Shown here: positions 24,801-38,400 of the stretch, in pieces
Numbering within the stretch: position 1 is the first letter of the stretch
How the letters are laid out: each line of letters opens with the position of its first letter
NCBI RefSeq assembly: GCF_028858725.1
Contig: NC_084761.1
Coordinates: 27,930,501-27,994,500 of the forward strand
Direction: 5' to 3'
DNA length: 64,000 nt
Origin: Colius striatus
Taxonomy: Eukaryota; Chordata; Aves; Coliiformes; Coliidae
Program-made: the position numbers and the translations under genes
Notes under the pieces: generated by a model
Databases searched by the model: none
Told to the model about the DNA's origin: nothing
The model's input: the letters and a program-made list of their open reading frames with translations, nothing else

Positions 24801-27800
24801 TCCGAGGTCCAAAGCATGCATAGTTCCTAGTGATGGCAGGGTCTGTGATGTCTATGTTAGTAAACTGTGCTGCAGAGTGGTCTGAAGGCAGCGTCTCTGC
24901 TTATTGCGCTCATATGTACAAGAAATCATTCCTTACAATCTTGGTCAGCCTAGAGGCTTGTGGATCAAGATAACAGACACTGAGAGGAGTTGGATGCATT
25001 TTTGCTACAGCTAAGACATTAATATTTATGAATAAATACAGAGTTTTTAAGCTGGCTCATTCAGCTGAAAATCATACAGATAATGTTCTCATAGAAGTCC
25101 AAAATCAGTATAACATTGTATAGGTCATTCCTTCACATCTGACAGCATTTGGATGTTTCTGAGTTAGCAAGATTCCCTTTAGCTTTGTAAATTGACCACA
25201 TGTTCTTTTCTTTCTGTGTGTGATCCAAGTGTACATAGCTTATTGCATGTTTTTACAGACCTACAGATGCAATTTAGAGAATTTTCACAGAATTGCAATA
25301 TGTGAACAGAGTTGGGTTTTGATTTTATCAAATTAGTTACTGTAGAAGAGCTCAGAAGCACGCTTAGCTTTTCTGTTTCAACTATATGCATGTGTCTTCA
25401 TGTAGAGCAGTACAGGGTGAATAAAAAAAATGTGGAGAAGAAGGGAAATAATTAAATAATTTCATTAGTAATGAAGATGACCATTTCAGAAGCCTTTTCA
25501 TGTCCGTTTCAAGGTCATAAAGTTGTAAAAAAATTATGTGCTTCTGCTAGCATTTTACAGTTACTGTTCTGGTAGAATACTTGTCTTCTTGTATAGTATT
25601 CTTACCAGTTTATGCCGTTAAATATTGGCTGGTGAATTTGACTGTGAAATTTATTTTTCCTTTCCTATAAAGCAAGTTACAAGTTAGGAGAGCAATCTAA
25701 GAGCAATGTTACAGCCTCTAATACTGAGTTAAGAAGCTCTTGACTCCCAACAGTTAAGGATATTTTTTCTATTCCTGAATTTTGAACCTAGGAAGTGATA
25801 GTATTGACCTCATTATCTGACTTCAAGCACAATTCCCATTTTTCCACATGACTTAGGAGTGATTTGTGTTCTTCAAAATGTCTCCATACAATATAGACCT
25901 TGATTTTTTCAGTTATTTTTGATTTGTAGGGTCATAAAAATTGTTGTGTGATATCTTTGACTACAAAAATACCTGCCCCACTGACTTCAGTTCTATTTTC
26001 CTTCTCCCATACTATTTCTCATTTTTGAGATTTGAAAACAACTTTAGGACAGAGGGGAAAGGAATTTCAAGAGGAAGAAAAATGGAAGTTGGAGGCTCAG
26101 AAAAGAGTTAAGTGGGGATTTTCCTTGCTAAAAAATTATTGGGCTTCTGCCAGTTGCATGAGAGCTAGAGAAGAGGAATTGCAGAAGTTGTTTCTCTGTG
26201 TGTTGCAGTCTGAGGGAGGAAAGATGAGTGGAGCTAAAACAGGGCACGACTCCAGGGAGGAAGCCTTTTATGACAGCTTTCTGGGAGACTGGAAACTAGG
26301 AGAAAAGATGGCCAGAAGAATGTGCATGAAACATGTTTGTTTTACTTAGCTCAGACTGCTTCTTAAAAATTTTAAACTAGGTTAATTAGCATTTGCAAAA
26401 TGCTGCTCTAATTTGCTTAATTGGTTCCTGTCTTTGGGCTAGTTCATTTAGAATTAGCCAGTTACAGGCTGCGATTGCCAGGTTTCTAGCCTGGACTGAG
26501 AAACTGAATTAATAAGCTCATACACTTAAAATTTCTCTGTGCCCCCCATCCAAAACTCAGTGCACTTCTGATTTTCACTTCCTCATTTCACATTAAAATA
26601 AGTACAGGGAAAAGTGGCAAAGGTACTCAGAGATGTGGAATGACTTCCACACAAAAATTAAGCTGATTAATGTGGTCTCCTCGAGGCTAGGAAAACGTGG
26701 TTGTGAAGAGCACATGACAACAGCCTGCAAAATCTTGGGTAGCGTGGAAAAGATGACTAAGGAACAAGTACCACTCTTTCTTGTAATTCAAGGATTGAAG
26801 GAGCCTCAAATCAGGTGGCAGGCTGGAAATATGCCATAGAGAAGATAGTTCTGGGGAGCTCATTGACACGGTAATATGAATGCCTTAAGATATGCTTGAG
26901 TTCAGAAATGATGAGAGAAATGAAAAGCCCATGAGGGCTTTCTGAATGCAAAGACGTTTTCTGTGTCTCAGGAAGTTCCTGGAAACACAGAGTGCACTGG
27001 TATAGTATCGCTTCATGCTTGCCCGTCTCTTATGCTCTTTGTCTCACATGGCATAGGCTGGTGGCCTATGGAACAGATGGTCATATGCAGTAAATATAAT
27101 ATGAAGTAATCACTTTGGGACAGTATAGATTTACTTTCAGTATCTCTTAAAGTGTGTAACTACTTCGGGTGCCATTTGCATAGCAAAGTGATTTTGCTTC
27201 TTTTTCTCATAGCTTTCCTGTTTTTAAGCTGTAAGAGAGTGATTACTAAAATCTAAGGCTATTCATACAAAATATCATTGCTGAAACGAAGGCTATGCAT
27301 GAAAAACTGCATGGTACACACATTTGATGGGGTATTTGAGGAAGTTTCAAATATGTATCCAAAGTTAAGGCGCTAGCAGAGATTCAGACAAGCTAATATA
27401 AAATTTCAGTTGTTGCTTCAATATATTTTATGTGTATTTTGCCTCATCTGTGTTTAGTTCCAACAATGGCAAGCTGTGTCACCCAAAAGTCTAACTGTAG
27501 AGTAGTTGTAGATCCTCCCATACCGGTGATATTTGGTTGTTCAAGAAAATGACAGACATAGATATTGTGAGGGTTCTGGGCTACTGAGGAAATTTACTTT
27601 CTTTTTCTTTTAAAAATCTTACTTTCTTTAGCTTTACATCCATAAGTTTTGAGCACAATATAGGGCCATTGAGTCTGTTTTCACCTCTGGGTCTGGTTTG
27701 GTTTTTTTTTTTGTGTTGTCATAGGCAGTTTACTATACACTGAAGTACTTGACTGTGCTTGTTTATATTCTGAGATTGGACTCCAATTAAAGTTTTTTTC

Positions 27801-28361
27801 CACAAATGTCCATCACAATGGTCACACTGTGTAACTTTAGCCACTTAATTTCAGGAGTTATTTTTCTTCTTTAGACTGGTGGAGAGACTCCTTCAGAACT
27901 TTGTGCTGTGAACCATCTTCCAGAGGAGATTCTCTGGAGTAGGACTATATTCTAAGAAGTGACTCACCTACTCTTAACTTTCAAGACCTGATTTAATAGC
28001 CTCCCTTCCCTACTTCTACCTACTCTTCCTTCCTTCACCCTCAGCAGCTAGAAGGGAGTGTATATAACTAGGACAAAAGAAAATTTTCTCCAAGGGATCT
28101 TGACCCTTTCTCTTCTCACTGCATTGCTGGCACACAGAATTAATTCTGTGAGAAGCAGGAAGACTTACTCATGGCAACAGCGTTCAGTGGTTAGATCATC
28201 TGCAATCTGACAAGGTGTAAACTGTGTCTGAAACTTCTCTTGGGATGACATTATTCATAATGTTCCTCTCCCTCATGGCTGGACAAGTTCAGTTTGACCA
28301 AAGTTGCGCAGTAGCTAAAGAAGTTGTTTAGATTCCTACTATATGTCTATGTGCACTTAGA
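21819..28361. other. unique AT-rich DNA, no gene recognised
   Basis: No gene recognised. Low-complexity sites: T runs at 23107-23115, 23136-23150 and 27702-27712, and an A run at 22961-22970. A homeobox/POU-motif-rich patch at 26375-26470 is listed separately. A 105-codon frame at 26032-26349 shows no domain. Confidence 0.6.
26375..26470. promoter_or_regulatory. candidate regulatory patch rich in TAAT cores
   Basis: Within under 100 bp there are GTTAATTAGC, CTCTAATTTGC, GCTTAATTGG and GAATTAGCC, each carrying a homeodomain TAAT/ATTA core. An imperfect palindrome GCATTTGCAAAATGC resembles a POU-octamer or C/EBP half-site arrangement. This density is common in developmental enhancers, but AT-rich DNA also yields such motifs by chance. 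There is no conservation evidence in hand. Confidence 0.25.
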
Positions 28362-28437
28362 ATTATAGAATCATAGAATGGTAGGGATTGGAAGGGACCT
28401 TTAGAGATCATCCAACCCCCCTGCAGAAGCAGGTTCA
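28362..28437 (-). mobile_element. CR1: CR1 3' tail (group A type)
   Basis: About 76 bp of CR1 3' end on the minus strand: octamer-derived ATAGAATCATAGAATGGTAG, then GGAAGGGACCT, GATCATCCAACCCCC and CTGCAGAAGCAGGTTCA. Matches the tail of the copy at 33401. All upstream sequence is missing. Confidence 0.9.
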
Positions 28438-30821
28438 CTGAAGGAATATCACAAAATCTTTCTTTCCTTAAAAAAATTAAAGATCAAAACTAGTAGGAAA
28501 CTATATGGTAATGGGACATTTTAAGTAAAAATCTTACTACTGTATAACTAAAAAATATACCATTGTAGCAGATTGCAATTCTGCACTGTAGTTCAGCTAA
28601 CATTGGCATATAGTGCACAGAACTGGAAACGTGTGATATAAGTCTTAGTTTTCTTAGTGGGAGGAATGGAGGAAAACATCCTAACCCACTTCTTATTAGG
28701 CATAGTAATCTTAAATTATCTGAATTTAAAATGAAAACCCTACAAACCAGAGAGAGGTTTAGAGAGAATATGAAAGACAAAGAGCAAAATTTGAAGCACT
28801 GGGCAGTCACAATGACGGCCCTTGGAAGTGTCCACGGCATACAAATTTTTGCAGATTTGTTTCCCCCTCTGGAACTGTCCAGAATGCTTTGACTGAGGGT
28901 AATGACAAGGACAAACTTAGCTTCAGAAGGCAGGTAGTTTATTACCTACCATGGGGAAGCTTTGTAACAGGAAAAAAGAGAAAAATAGATATTTCAGTTA
29001 TATTTTAGAATAGGACATTCTGTTCTGTGATAGTGCTGTTCAGCACACTGGGAGATCGTGGTACCATGATAATCTGGGCTAGTGTTTTGTTTTCACTCTG
29101 GTGCAGACTCCTGTCTGTACAAGATAGATGAAGAATTCAAAACAAGTAAATCCTGTAATTTTTGTGTGTGTATGTTTAAACAAAACAAGCAACGCTTGCG
29201 TTGTAGTTGGTTGCTGTAACGTAAGGAAAAAGATACAGAATGAATCCCTGGAAACCCCGGGCTCATGAAATGTCTACAGTGTTAAATATTCAAATCTGTT
29301 ATGTTAATGCCCATGCCATTAGCAGCCACGGGAATTTCAGGTAGATACTGAAGAGTAACATATGTTGTTTATTTATTTCTCCATCTTTAAATGTTACAGC
29401 ACTTTAGAGTCACTTCTAGATAGTAGGTGTTTACTACAATTCAATTAATGTTTATTGCATTTTCCTCCTCATTACATATAGTTGGGTTAATTCTGAGGTG
29501 ATTGTTAACCTACAATTTCTTAGCCTGACACAATAGAAATACAACAGTAGTAAGCAGAAAAAGAGAAGAAAAAATGGAATTAATTTACAAGGTAAATGCA
29601 GTCTTCCATTAGTGGAAATTGTGAATGCCACTAAATGCTCACATATCCTTAGCCACTGTAGAGTCTTGCCTATCTTTTGTTTTTATAAAAGTTTTATTCA
29701 ATTGAAAATCTCAAAATTTATACTGGACTTTGTCAATTAATGTCTAAGTGAGCACAGCAATTAAAATTATTATTTCAATAAAGAATGTCTCATAGCTAAA
29801 TGTTGCTAACTCTCCTGCACAAAATAACCTTCCAAAGGGAATTTGAAGTTTCAGGTGCACACCCATGATTTGAGGACAAACAGTTTTAAGAATATTATTT
29901 CAAAAAAGGACCATGAGAATCCATAAGACATGGCATTCAAGTTGCTTATTGAGGCAACTGTATTTCCCAAAGACTCCACAAAAACTTTGATATTATTTAG
30001 CATGTCTACCAGTTTAGACAAAGTCACAAAATTAAGTGCTTGGAAATTAAAAAATGACCAGTTGACCTTAAAATGTAATCAATGATTCTGTTCTTTTCAC
30101 AAACTTTGATAAATTGTACTTCTGAACTTTGCCTACAGGTATTGTACATTTCAGGTATACAACAGGTGAATGCTTCCTAATTTCACAGTCTGGTAGATAA
30201 GCTTTGATTCATACTCTGACTTTAGGATAAGCTTTCTCAAAAATGCACACAAATAAATCTTTGAAAAACCTACCAGGAGTGGGCTTCTTCTGCAGCGTGA
30301 TTACAGCTGCAGCCATAATTACATTGTAAATCACAGGAGAACCTTCTTAGATATTTGATACAGGAGGTGACACTTAGCAGACTATTTTGGCATATTACTG
30401 TTTGCTAATATTATGTTCAATTTTCAGTTCAAGAAAGCTGGATAAGAGACTCTGTGATTTAAGCTCAGTATTACTTGAATCATCAAACCTATTCTAAATT
30501 CCAAACAAGCTTCACAAATGGCTTACTCTTGGTCATACATAGGGATGTGTGTGTGAGGAAAAAACCTATTCACCTAATTATGAATTCACTGTTTTTGTCT
30601 TGCACAACTGCACATCAGTGTTGGAAGATTTAATTCATTTTCTAAAATACTGTCTCAGTTATGGGGAAAGTGATTTGTGTGCAATCCCCTTAAAGCAGTA
30701 TGTAGAATGAATTATTTACCCAAAGAATAACTGGTTCTACACTCTGCACACTGACAAAATTCCCAGTGCTGGTAAGGTATACAAAATCACACCGTCTTTT
30801 GTGTAGCAACTTGTGTGTTTG

Positions 30822-30887
30822 GTTCTTTTTTGTTGGTTTTGTTTTGTTTTAGTTTGGTTTTTTGTTTGTTTGGGTTTTTTTTTTTGT
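30822..30887. repeat. T/G-rich low-complexity tract (TTTTG-type)
   Basis: Irregular TTTTG, TTTGG and TTTG units ending in eleven T's. Simple low-complexity repeat. Confidence 0.8.
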
Positions 30888-31818
30888 CCAGCTCTACTGT
30901 TAAACTTAGTTCTCAAAGAAGCCAATAAATAATTTCTTAGTCAACTTCTTCTCTGGTTGCTGCAACTAGAACAGTATGGTTGACAAGCAGATACTTTGGC
31001 TATTGCAAATTGTTCTTTTCAGTCTAAAAGTGTTTCATGTTTGTTTAGTTCTGCCAACATAAGTAACAAAATAACAAAGAAAAAAATGTGACTACTGAAT
31101 GTATTTTAAGAGTTTTATGCAAATCTGCTAACTGAAACATCTGGGAGAAGATAACTTGCAGGGAGGCATCTGTGTCAGTTTATATGCTCAGTCATAATTG
31201 TTGTGTGCTTAAATTATCTAGTGATTTTGTATCCATAAACTTTTATGTTACGATGCATGGATGGTTTTGAGGAACGTTTCATAAGTTTTCCATAGGAGGA
31301 ATTGTTCCTGTCCTCATTGTTGTGGATGTGATGAAAACTGCCTTGTGTCTTCAAAGCACAGATAAATGCTGCAGTAAGGAAAGATGAGGAATAAAAGGTA
31401 TTTAGATTTATTATATCAGTTGATCAGACCAGCTCTGTAAGTTAATTGAACTACTATTACAAAAACTGTGAAAGCAGCCCTCAATCAAGTCAGAGGACTC
31501 TATCAGCATCAGAAAAAAACACATCTCTGCAGTTTTTGGTGTCTAGGATTATGTGAGATCCAGCTGAAGCTTTTTTACAGATAGGATGATTTCAACCCTT
31601 GGTGTGTAGTAAGGCTGGAATAAAAGTTACAGCCTTTCTCTCTGTTGAGGTGTTGATACTATCCCTCCTCAGCTTAACTACTCAATATCATAATGTTTGA
31701 TGAGAGGGCATGCAAAGATTGTTTCTTTGGGAAACCTCAGCATAAAAAGTTATGAGGTAGTGAAGATCAGTATGGAGATAATTACTTTTAGTGTGGTTTT
31801 ACATAAGAATTTTGTGTT

Positions 31819-31880
31819 TCATAGAATAGCAGAATTGTTTAGGTTGGAAAAGACCTTAGTCTAGACATAAAATCCAATTC
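31819..31880 (-). mobile_element. CR1: CR1 3' tail (group D)
   Basis: Minus-strand 3' tail of a different CR1 subfamily: TCATAGAATAGCAGAATTG, then TTTAGGTTGGAAAAGACCTT and a decayed TCCAATTC. The AGGTTGGAAAAGACCTT wording separates it from the GGAAGGGACCT tails elsewhere. About 60 bp remain. Confidence 0.82.
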
Positions 31881-33400
31881 CTTTATAATGTAAAGAAATC
31901 CAAAATTATTAAGGCTATTTTGGGCTTTTTTTTTTGTGCTAGATTTTTTGTTTGGTCTTTTTCTTTGTAAATCACCTTGAAACTACATTGACTTGCATAC
32001 ACCAGGAGCAGTAACACACATCAGGATGTAGTTATAGTGTGAAAATTGTGTGCTTTACATTCTTTTCATAAAGTTCAGCTCTACAGGTAAGGCTCAAGCC
32101 TGTGCAGCCTCTGCAGGATGCTTTGACCGCACATATTTTTCTGAGGGTAAACAGAAAATCAAGCACATATAAGTGAAAGGAAGTAAAAAAGTTTAAGGCA
32201 TCTGTGCTTTTCTATTTATTTATAGTGTAGCATTCCCTCAGTTGCATAAAAAAAAAAAAAGAAGTTGCCAAAGGCGAAGCTCCAGGTGAAAGACTGTTCT
32301 GTCTTAGTGGGGTGAAGGACTATGAAACCTAAAATGGCTTTTCTTTTTGTAAATGTGGCATATGCATTTCTCCTTGTCTGTTGCTTTGGAGAGCTTTTTC
32401 CTTACCCATTTAAGAAATTTCCACTTTTTTAGTAAATTTTCAAAAGATCATAACGAAATGAGCTAAGTCTTTACCTCTAAAGCAAATTGTACCTTCCCTT
32501 CCAAATGTTTCCCAAACCATGTAGCTCTGGATTCAAATCTCTGCAAAGAAACATAGAACAAGGAGAGGAGAGGCTGGGGAAATACCATCTTCCATTTTGT
32601 TTAAAGTAAGTTAATTACTGTAATGTGTAAGGTAAGGAGGAAAGACAACTTCTCCTCTTTTATATTGGAAACTCAGAACAGAAAACTCCTCAGGAGGTTT
32701 GTTTCCATTTATACGTAAATTTTCCTGTTAGAAACTTATCTCCTCCAGAGTTGCAGTAATCTTTCACTGAAATTTTGCTTTAGTGAGTCTTTTGAGAAAG
32801 AGAAAATAGAATACATTTAAAAAAAATTATAAAGTATTTGGAAGAGCAACAATTATGGACACAATCCCCCTTCAATATTAATAATATGAATAACAGAATT
32901 AGAGCATTCTGAACATTGCTCAAGTTAATTGTCATTTAAGACCCCAGTGTCAACCAATTCTGATTTCTGCATCAAGCAAAAAGAAGTATGCAGCTTTATG
33001 TGGCAATGGTATACCAAAACAGTCTAATTTATATTGCAGTAGAAAAGCTGATTAGATGTTGATTATATCAGTCAATGCTGACGTTTCTGCTTCTGAAGAT
33101 AAACTATGAGCAAAAAATGATCGTGCAGAACCTTATTCAAAATTCGATTTCCCTTTGTTCTCCCTTAATTTGTGGGAAGGGATGCTGTGCTGCTGACATA
33201 TTAAAATTACTTCAGCAGTTGATTTCTTGGCCAGTCTGGAAATTTGTAAGCCTGGAGTGGTTAGCATAATTTGGTCCCCGTTCTGTGTTACAGTAAACAG
33301 AAACTGCTTGGTCTGACTTGGAGAAGAATCAACTTTGATCCCATGGAATTATGAGGCTGCATGACACTTTCAATAACTCTTTTTAAACCTTCTTGTCTAT

Positions 33401-35455
33401 TCATACAATCATAGAATGGTAGGGCTTGGAAGGGACCTTTAGGGATCATCTAGTACAACTCCCCTGCAGAAGCAGGTCCACCTAGATAAGGTCACATAGG
33501 AACATGTCCAGTCGGGTCTTGAAGACTTCCAAGGAAGGAGACTCCACAACCCCTCTGGGCAGCCTGTGCCAGGGCTCCCTCACCCTCACAGTGAAATAGT
33601 TATATCTTATGTTTAAATGGAACTTTTTGTGTTCCAGCTTCATCCCATTACCCCTTGTCCTGTTGCTAGATACAATAGAAAAAAGGGATGCCCCAACCTC
33701 CTGACACTCACCATTTAGATATTTGTAACTATTAATAAGATCATCCCTCAGTCTTTTCTAGACTAAACAACCCCAGTTCCTGCAGCTTTTCCTTGTATAA
33801 AAGATGTTCCATTCCCCTGATCATCTTTGGTTACCGTGCGCTGGAATCTCTCCAGAAGTTCTCTGTCTGTCTTGAGCTGAGGAGCCCAGAGCTGGACACA
33901 GGACTCCAGATGAGGCCTCCCCAGGGCAGAGGGGCAGCAGAACCTCCTTTGACCTGCTGGCCACACTGTTCTTGATGCATCCCAGGATGCCATTGACCTT
34001 CTTGGCCACGAGGGCACATTGCTGGCTCATGTTTAGTTTATTATCAACCCGGACTCCCAGGTCTCTCTCTGCAGAGCTGCTCTTCAGCATTTTGACCCCC
34101 AGCCTGTCCTGGTGCATGGGGTTGTTCCTTCCCAGATGCAGGACTCTGCACTTGTCCTTGTTGAACCTCATGAGGTTCCTCTCTGCCCAACTCTCAAGCT
34201 GGTCAAGATCCTGCTGAATGGCAGCACAGCCTTCTGGGGAATCAGCCAGTCCTCCCAGTTGGATGTCATCAGCGAACTTGCTGAGGGTACACTCTGTCCC
34301 TTCACCCAGGTCATTGATGAAGATGTTGAACAAAACTGGCCCAAGAACCGACCTTTGTGGAACTCCACTGGCCACAGGCCTCCAACTCAATTCTGTGCCA
34401 TTGATCACCACCCTCTGGGCTCTGTCATTCAGCCAGCTCTCAATCCACCTCGCTGTCCACTCATCCAAGCCACACTGCCTGAGCTTTCTGATGAGGATGT
34501 TATAGGAGACAGTGTCAAAAGTCTTGCTGAAGTCAAGGTAGATGACATCCGCTGCTCTCCCCTCATCTAGCCAGCTGGTTATGCACTCAGAAGGCTATCA
34601 GATTGGTCAAACAGGATTTCCCCTTGGTGAATCTATGTTGACCCCCCCGATAACCACTCAGGATGAGTTGTTCCATTACCTTTCCAGGGATGGAGGTGAG
34701 GCTGACCTGCCTCTAGTTTCCTGGGTCGTCTTTCCTGCCCTTTTTGAAGATTGGGGTGACATTGGCCTTTCTCCAGTCCTCAGGCACCTCACCTGTCCTC
34801 CAGGATTGTTCAGAAATGATGAAGAGAGGCTTAGCAATCACATCAGTCAGCTCCGTCAGAACTCTAGGATGCATCCCATCAGGACCCATTGACTTATGAG
34901 CCTTAAGCTTGGCCAACAAGTCTTTAACCTCTTCCTCTTCCACCCAGGGCAAGTCCTCTGCTGTCCTGGCCATCCTGTTATTCTTGCTGGACTGGGCTCC
35001 CCGAGGGCCGGCCTTGGCCGTAAAGACTGAAGCAAAGAAGGCATTCAGTACTTTGGCCTTCTCTGCATCCTCAGACACCAGGGCACCCTCTGTGTTAAGT
35101 AGCTGGCTCCCATTCCCCCTCGTCTTCATCTTCCTTCTGCTGCTGATGTATTTGAAAAATGCCTTATTACTGTTCTTAACTTTTCTGGCTAAATTTAATT
35201 CTCAAAGGGCTCTAGCCTTGCTAGTTTTACCTCTGCCTTCTCTGGCAATGCTCCTATACTCTTCCCAAGAAGCCAGCCCTTGTTTCCACCTCTCATAGAT
35301 GGCTGCTTGCTGCCTGAGTTGACCCAGCAGATCCTTGCTTATCCATGGAGGCCTCCTACCTCCTTTTCCTCCTTTCTTGTGTGTTGGGACACACTGATCT
35401 TGGGCTTGGAGGAAGTGGTGCTTGAAGATTGACCAGCTCTCTTGGACATTCCCAT
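33401..35455 (-). mobile_element. CR1: CR1 LINE (group A), longest copy, 5'-truncated with complete 3' tail
   Basis: About 2.05 kb of CR1 on the minus strand. The 3' end at 33401 shows the octamer tail (ATACAATCATAGAATGGTAG) and the GGAAGGGACCT block; then come the 3' UTR, the whole RT region and part of the linker that precedes RT. The endonuclease domain is missing, so the copy is 5'-truncated (a full CR1 is roughly 4.5 kb). The 5' edge is set by loss of recognisable coding similarity near 35455 and may be off by some tens of bases. Both catalytic motifs keep their aspartates, but stops and frameshifts make it dead. It shares subfamily wording with 5700-6166. Confidence 0.95.
33763..35455 (-). 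pseudogene. CR1 ORF2 reverse transcriptase remnant
   Basis: Broken reverse transcriptase of the CR1 at 33401, a retrotransposon enzyme that copies element RNA into DNA at a nicked target. Reading on the minus strand: a linker segment with R-R-P-P-W-I-S-K-D-L and W-E-E-Y-R-S-I (35455-35202), then K-S-M-G-P-D-G-M-H-P-R-V-L and V-T-P-I-F-K-K-G (35129-34713). Motif A is Y-L-D-F-S-K-T-F-D with its catalytic Asp codon at 34532-34534. Motif B and F-N-I-F-I-N-D-L lie in the 34468 frame, and motif C is F-A-D-D (codons 34265-34270). An in-frame TAG near 34710 replaces the Tyr expected after G-N. Further stops lie in the segment before motif A, and a frameshift near 33925 moves the C-terminus into another frame ending at 33763. 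It cannot make an intact enzyme. Confidence 0.92.
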
Positions 35456-38400
35456 ATGTATGTTTTCCCACTTCAGAGATGGAGCAAACACAGAAGTCTA
35501 ATCAAGACTGTGGATGAGTTACGTGTCTTGCAGATTTTGCTATGTGGGATTCATAAATGCACGGCCCTCATTGACAGAACCTATGGGGAAAAAAGAACAG
35601 AATATTCTGTGTCTATATGCTGTTTATGTCTTGTCCAGATATATCAGATTCTTTTCATAAAATTGCTTCTGAATTCCTTGCTAGGTGCATTAGCAAATGT
35701 GCATGTCTGTAGGATTTTACATTATGGTTTTTAGGTTTTTATGGTTTTATTTTTTTTTAGGTTTTGTTTTATCAAATTGTTCCATTTTGAAACAGTGGTG
35801 ATGTCTCTCTCGTTGCTTCTTACTGTGATTGATCCAGAAATAATATTGTAAAATATTTTTACATCACAAAATATTGTATGCAAGGTTTCATATTTTTTAC
35901 TTCGTATCAGAAAGTATTTTTAGGTTGCTTTCTTTTCTATATATTCTCCATGTTGGTATAATCCTATTAATGTCATATTACAGATGTGAACATCTTGTAT
36001 CAATACAAACTGTATTTTTTGTATAAATCAAACTATCCATGCAAAATGAAAATCTAGAGACTGAAAGTAGAAGCAGTGGGGAGTTGATGACAGACAAATA
36101 AAAGAAAACATTTATAGCTGATCCAGTTCATACCGTAAGAGGCTAAAACTTGGAGTGCAATGGGATACAAGCTATCATCTCATTTTTTTTTTATCCCAAT
36201 GAAGAAATAGCCTAGTCTAAAAGATTACATACTCATGCCTCACAATTGAAAGAAAATTATCTACTTTCATCCTCAGACACTTTTGTCTTGGATGCTAGTT
36301 CTGTTTCTAAGGTACTTTGGTAGACCCCTCGGTTTTGTCAGTTTTCAATATAGTATAAAAGCAACTGACTGATTCTGGCAGTAGGTAACTAAGTATTTGA
36401 GCTATAGAATCCTTACTGTATTCTTTTCATTTAAAATGCTGATTTTCATTTAGTTGTTAAGGAACTCCAGATGCAGAGCTTTGATATAGTGAATGTCTTT
36501 AAAGAAAGAGTTTCTATAAATTCAGGGTTTGGTTCTTACTTCCATCTAACAGAGCAGACAGGACTTTCTTGCAGATCCTCATAAAATTATTTTTCAGGCA
36601 TGCATCAACTACTTTCTACAGCTGAGTAGAGCCGAGTTGTTAATTGGAATTACTTTTAACCAAAATGATCCATTTTGGACCAATAAATCATGTCATAAAT
36701 TTGTTGCTGGCACACAGAGTCTTATCAACGTACAGAGATAAATTTAAAAAAATTCTGAAAAATACTGTTTCATCTATATTATCCTCTTTTTAGCCTCTTG
36801 TTTTCTCTTGAACTAAATTCTTACATTTGAGAACAATGTATTAACTCTGACTCTTCCCATTTCCCCTCACTACAAGCCATCCAGGGGAGGAAAAAGAAGC
36901 CTACTGTCTTATAGCTTTTCTAATGACTCCAGGAGACTTGATAGTCCTATATAGATACCTGTTTCTGTCTGATGTTGCAGCCAGGCAGGGCAGCTTAGCA
37001 AATCTTCAACACTGAGCTGCTGTAGAAAGAGGTGACCTCACTCCTCCTTATTAATTTCCACATTCTTTTTGCAAGAAGAATCTCAGAAATTTTTTTTGAG
37101 AAAAGAAAAGTGGAGAATTTCTCCATAGGGGATTCAAAATAGAGATTTTCATTTAAGCAAAACTCATTGTCTCAAGTGTAATTATGGGAGGAGGCAAGAA
37201 ACCTTGACAAACTCACTTATCTGAAACCACCCATTGTGACAACTGTTTATTCTCAGTCTCAAAATATGTGTAAAGCAAACAAATAACATGATATATTACT
37301 CAGCTTGCATAGTTTGAAGCTGTTCCAGACATATGCTTGAGCGAGATCCTAAGAATACAAAGGACAGCAGGGTATCTTCCAGACTTTTTATTTTCTCCCA
37401 CAACACCTGCTGCTAGCACCATCCAGTTCACTCATGAGGAAAATGTTGTGTGTGGCAGACTAGGTAGTCTTTAACAAGAATGTTTTTAGCAGAATCCTAG
37501 AAGCACAGGCCCTCTTGGCAAAAAATAATCCAGTTGTAAGTGAGATGGCTCAGAAATAAGGTGGATAGATGTTTAACCCGTATGCCGTGTGTTTGGAGGC
37601 ATTTGCAATAGAAAATAGGAAGAAAATGAGAGTTGAAATCTTTGTTTAAAAGTTGACATGCAATTAAACTTTCAAATGTGTTTTAGTTGAATCTCCAACT
37701 TGGGGATGGATATGAGAGCCTTATGGCAAATTTACATATAGACTTGCAGTTCTGGTTTTGTGTTTTCACCAGAGATGTTGCTGCAAGCAGTGTTAGGGAA
37801 GAGCAGTGATGTAAGGGGAGATGTTCCTTTTCAGCCATTTAAGCAAAATGAAGTAAAGCTGAGGAAATCTAGCTAAGCAAACTACTCAGAAGACTTGTTG
37901 AATTTAGATAGTATATAAATAGATAATATTAGACTGCTGTAAGATTTGGTAAAGAAATTATTTAGAAGTAATTCTAATGAAAGGAACAAACAAAGCTCAG
38001 ACTTTTAAAGGCACTTAATGCTTGACAAAGCATATTGGGTAGATACCTTATTGTAAAATTTAATTTGTAATTTATTTGTGCATACAGTATACAGAATTTT
38101 TTAGTGATTTTTTTCACACCAGTGAAGATGTACCTCATCACATACATAGGTCCAATGTCTGGCTGACAGGACTACTTTATTGTAGAGGTCACAAAGTTTG
38201 CTCCATAGTCAAAATTCGTGTTTTGTCAGTACTGGATATGTAAAAGTATATTTTTTTTAATATGCGAAACTCATCTTTTATATAGCTAACTTTATGTCTC
38301 TCTGGTTGCATCTTCTTCAGCTTCATATCCTGACTTCCATTATATCAAATGAATTTTTCTCTTATTAAGGCCCTTAATTCTGTTGTCTGGTTTACTGGTG

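Larger units (their letters stand above)
28438..33400. other. unique AT-rich DNA, no gene recognised
   Basis: No gene recognised. Contains a T/G-rich tract (30822-30887), a CR1 tail (31819-31880), a T run (31926-31935) and an A run (32248-32260). The part from about 29380 to 29800 is notably clean of repeats and AT-rich, with several TAAT cores, but nothing firm can be said. Confidence 0.6.

Noticed and set aside
26032..26349. 105-codon frame starting with Lys/Glu-rich sequence
   Set aside because: Purine-rich DNA gives Lys/Glu-rich translation; no domain, no convincing splice sites and no neighbouring exons.
33763..35455. An active CR1 reverse transcriptase, because both catalytic motifs are intact
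   Set aside because: An in-frame stop near 34710, further stops before motif A, a frameshift near 33925 and loss of the endonuclease domain rule out an active element.
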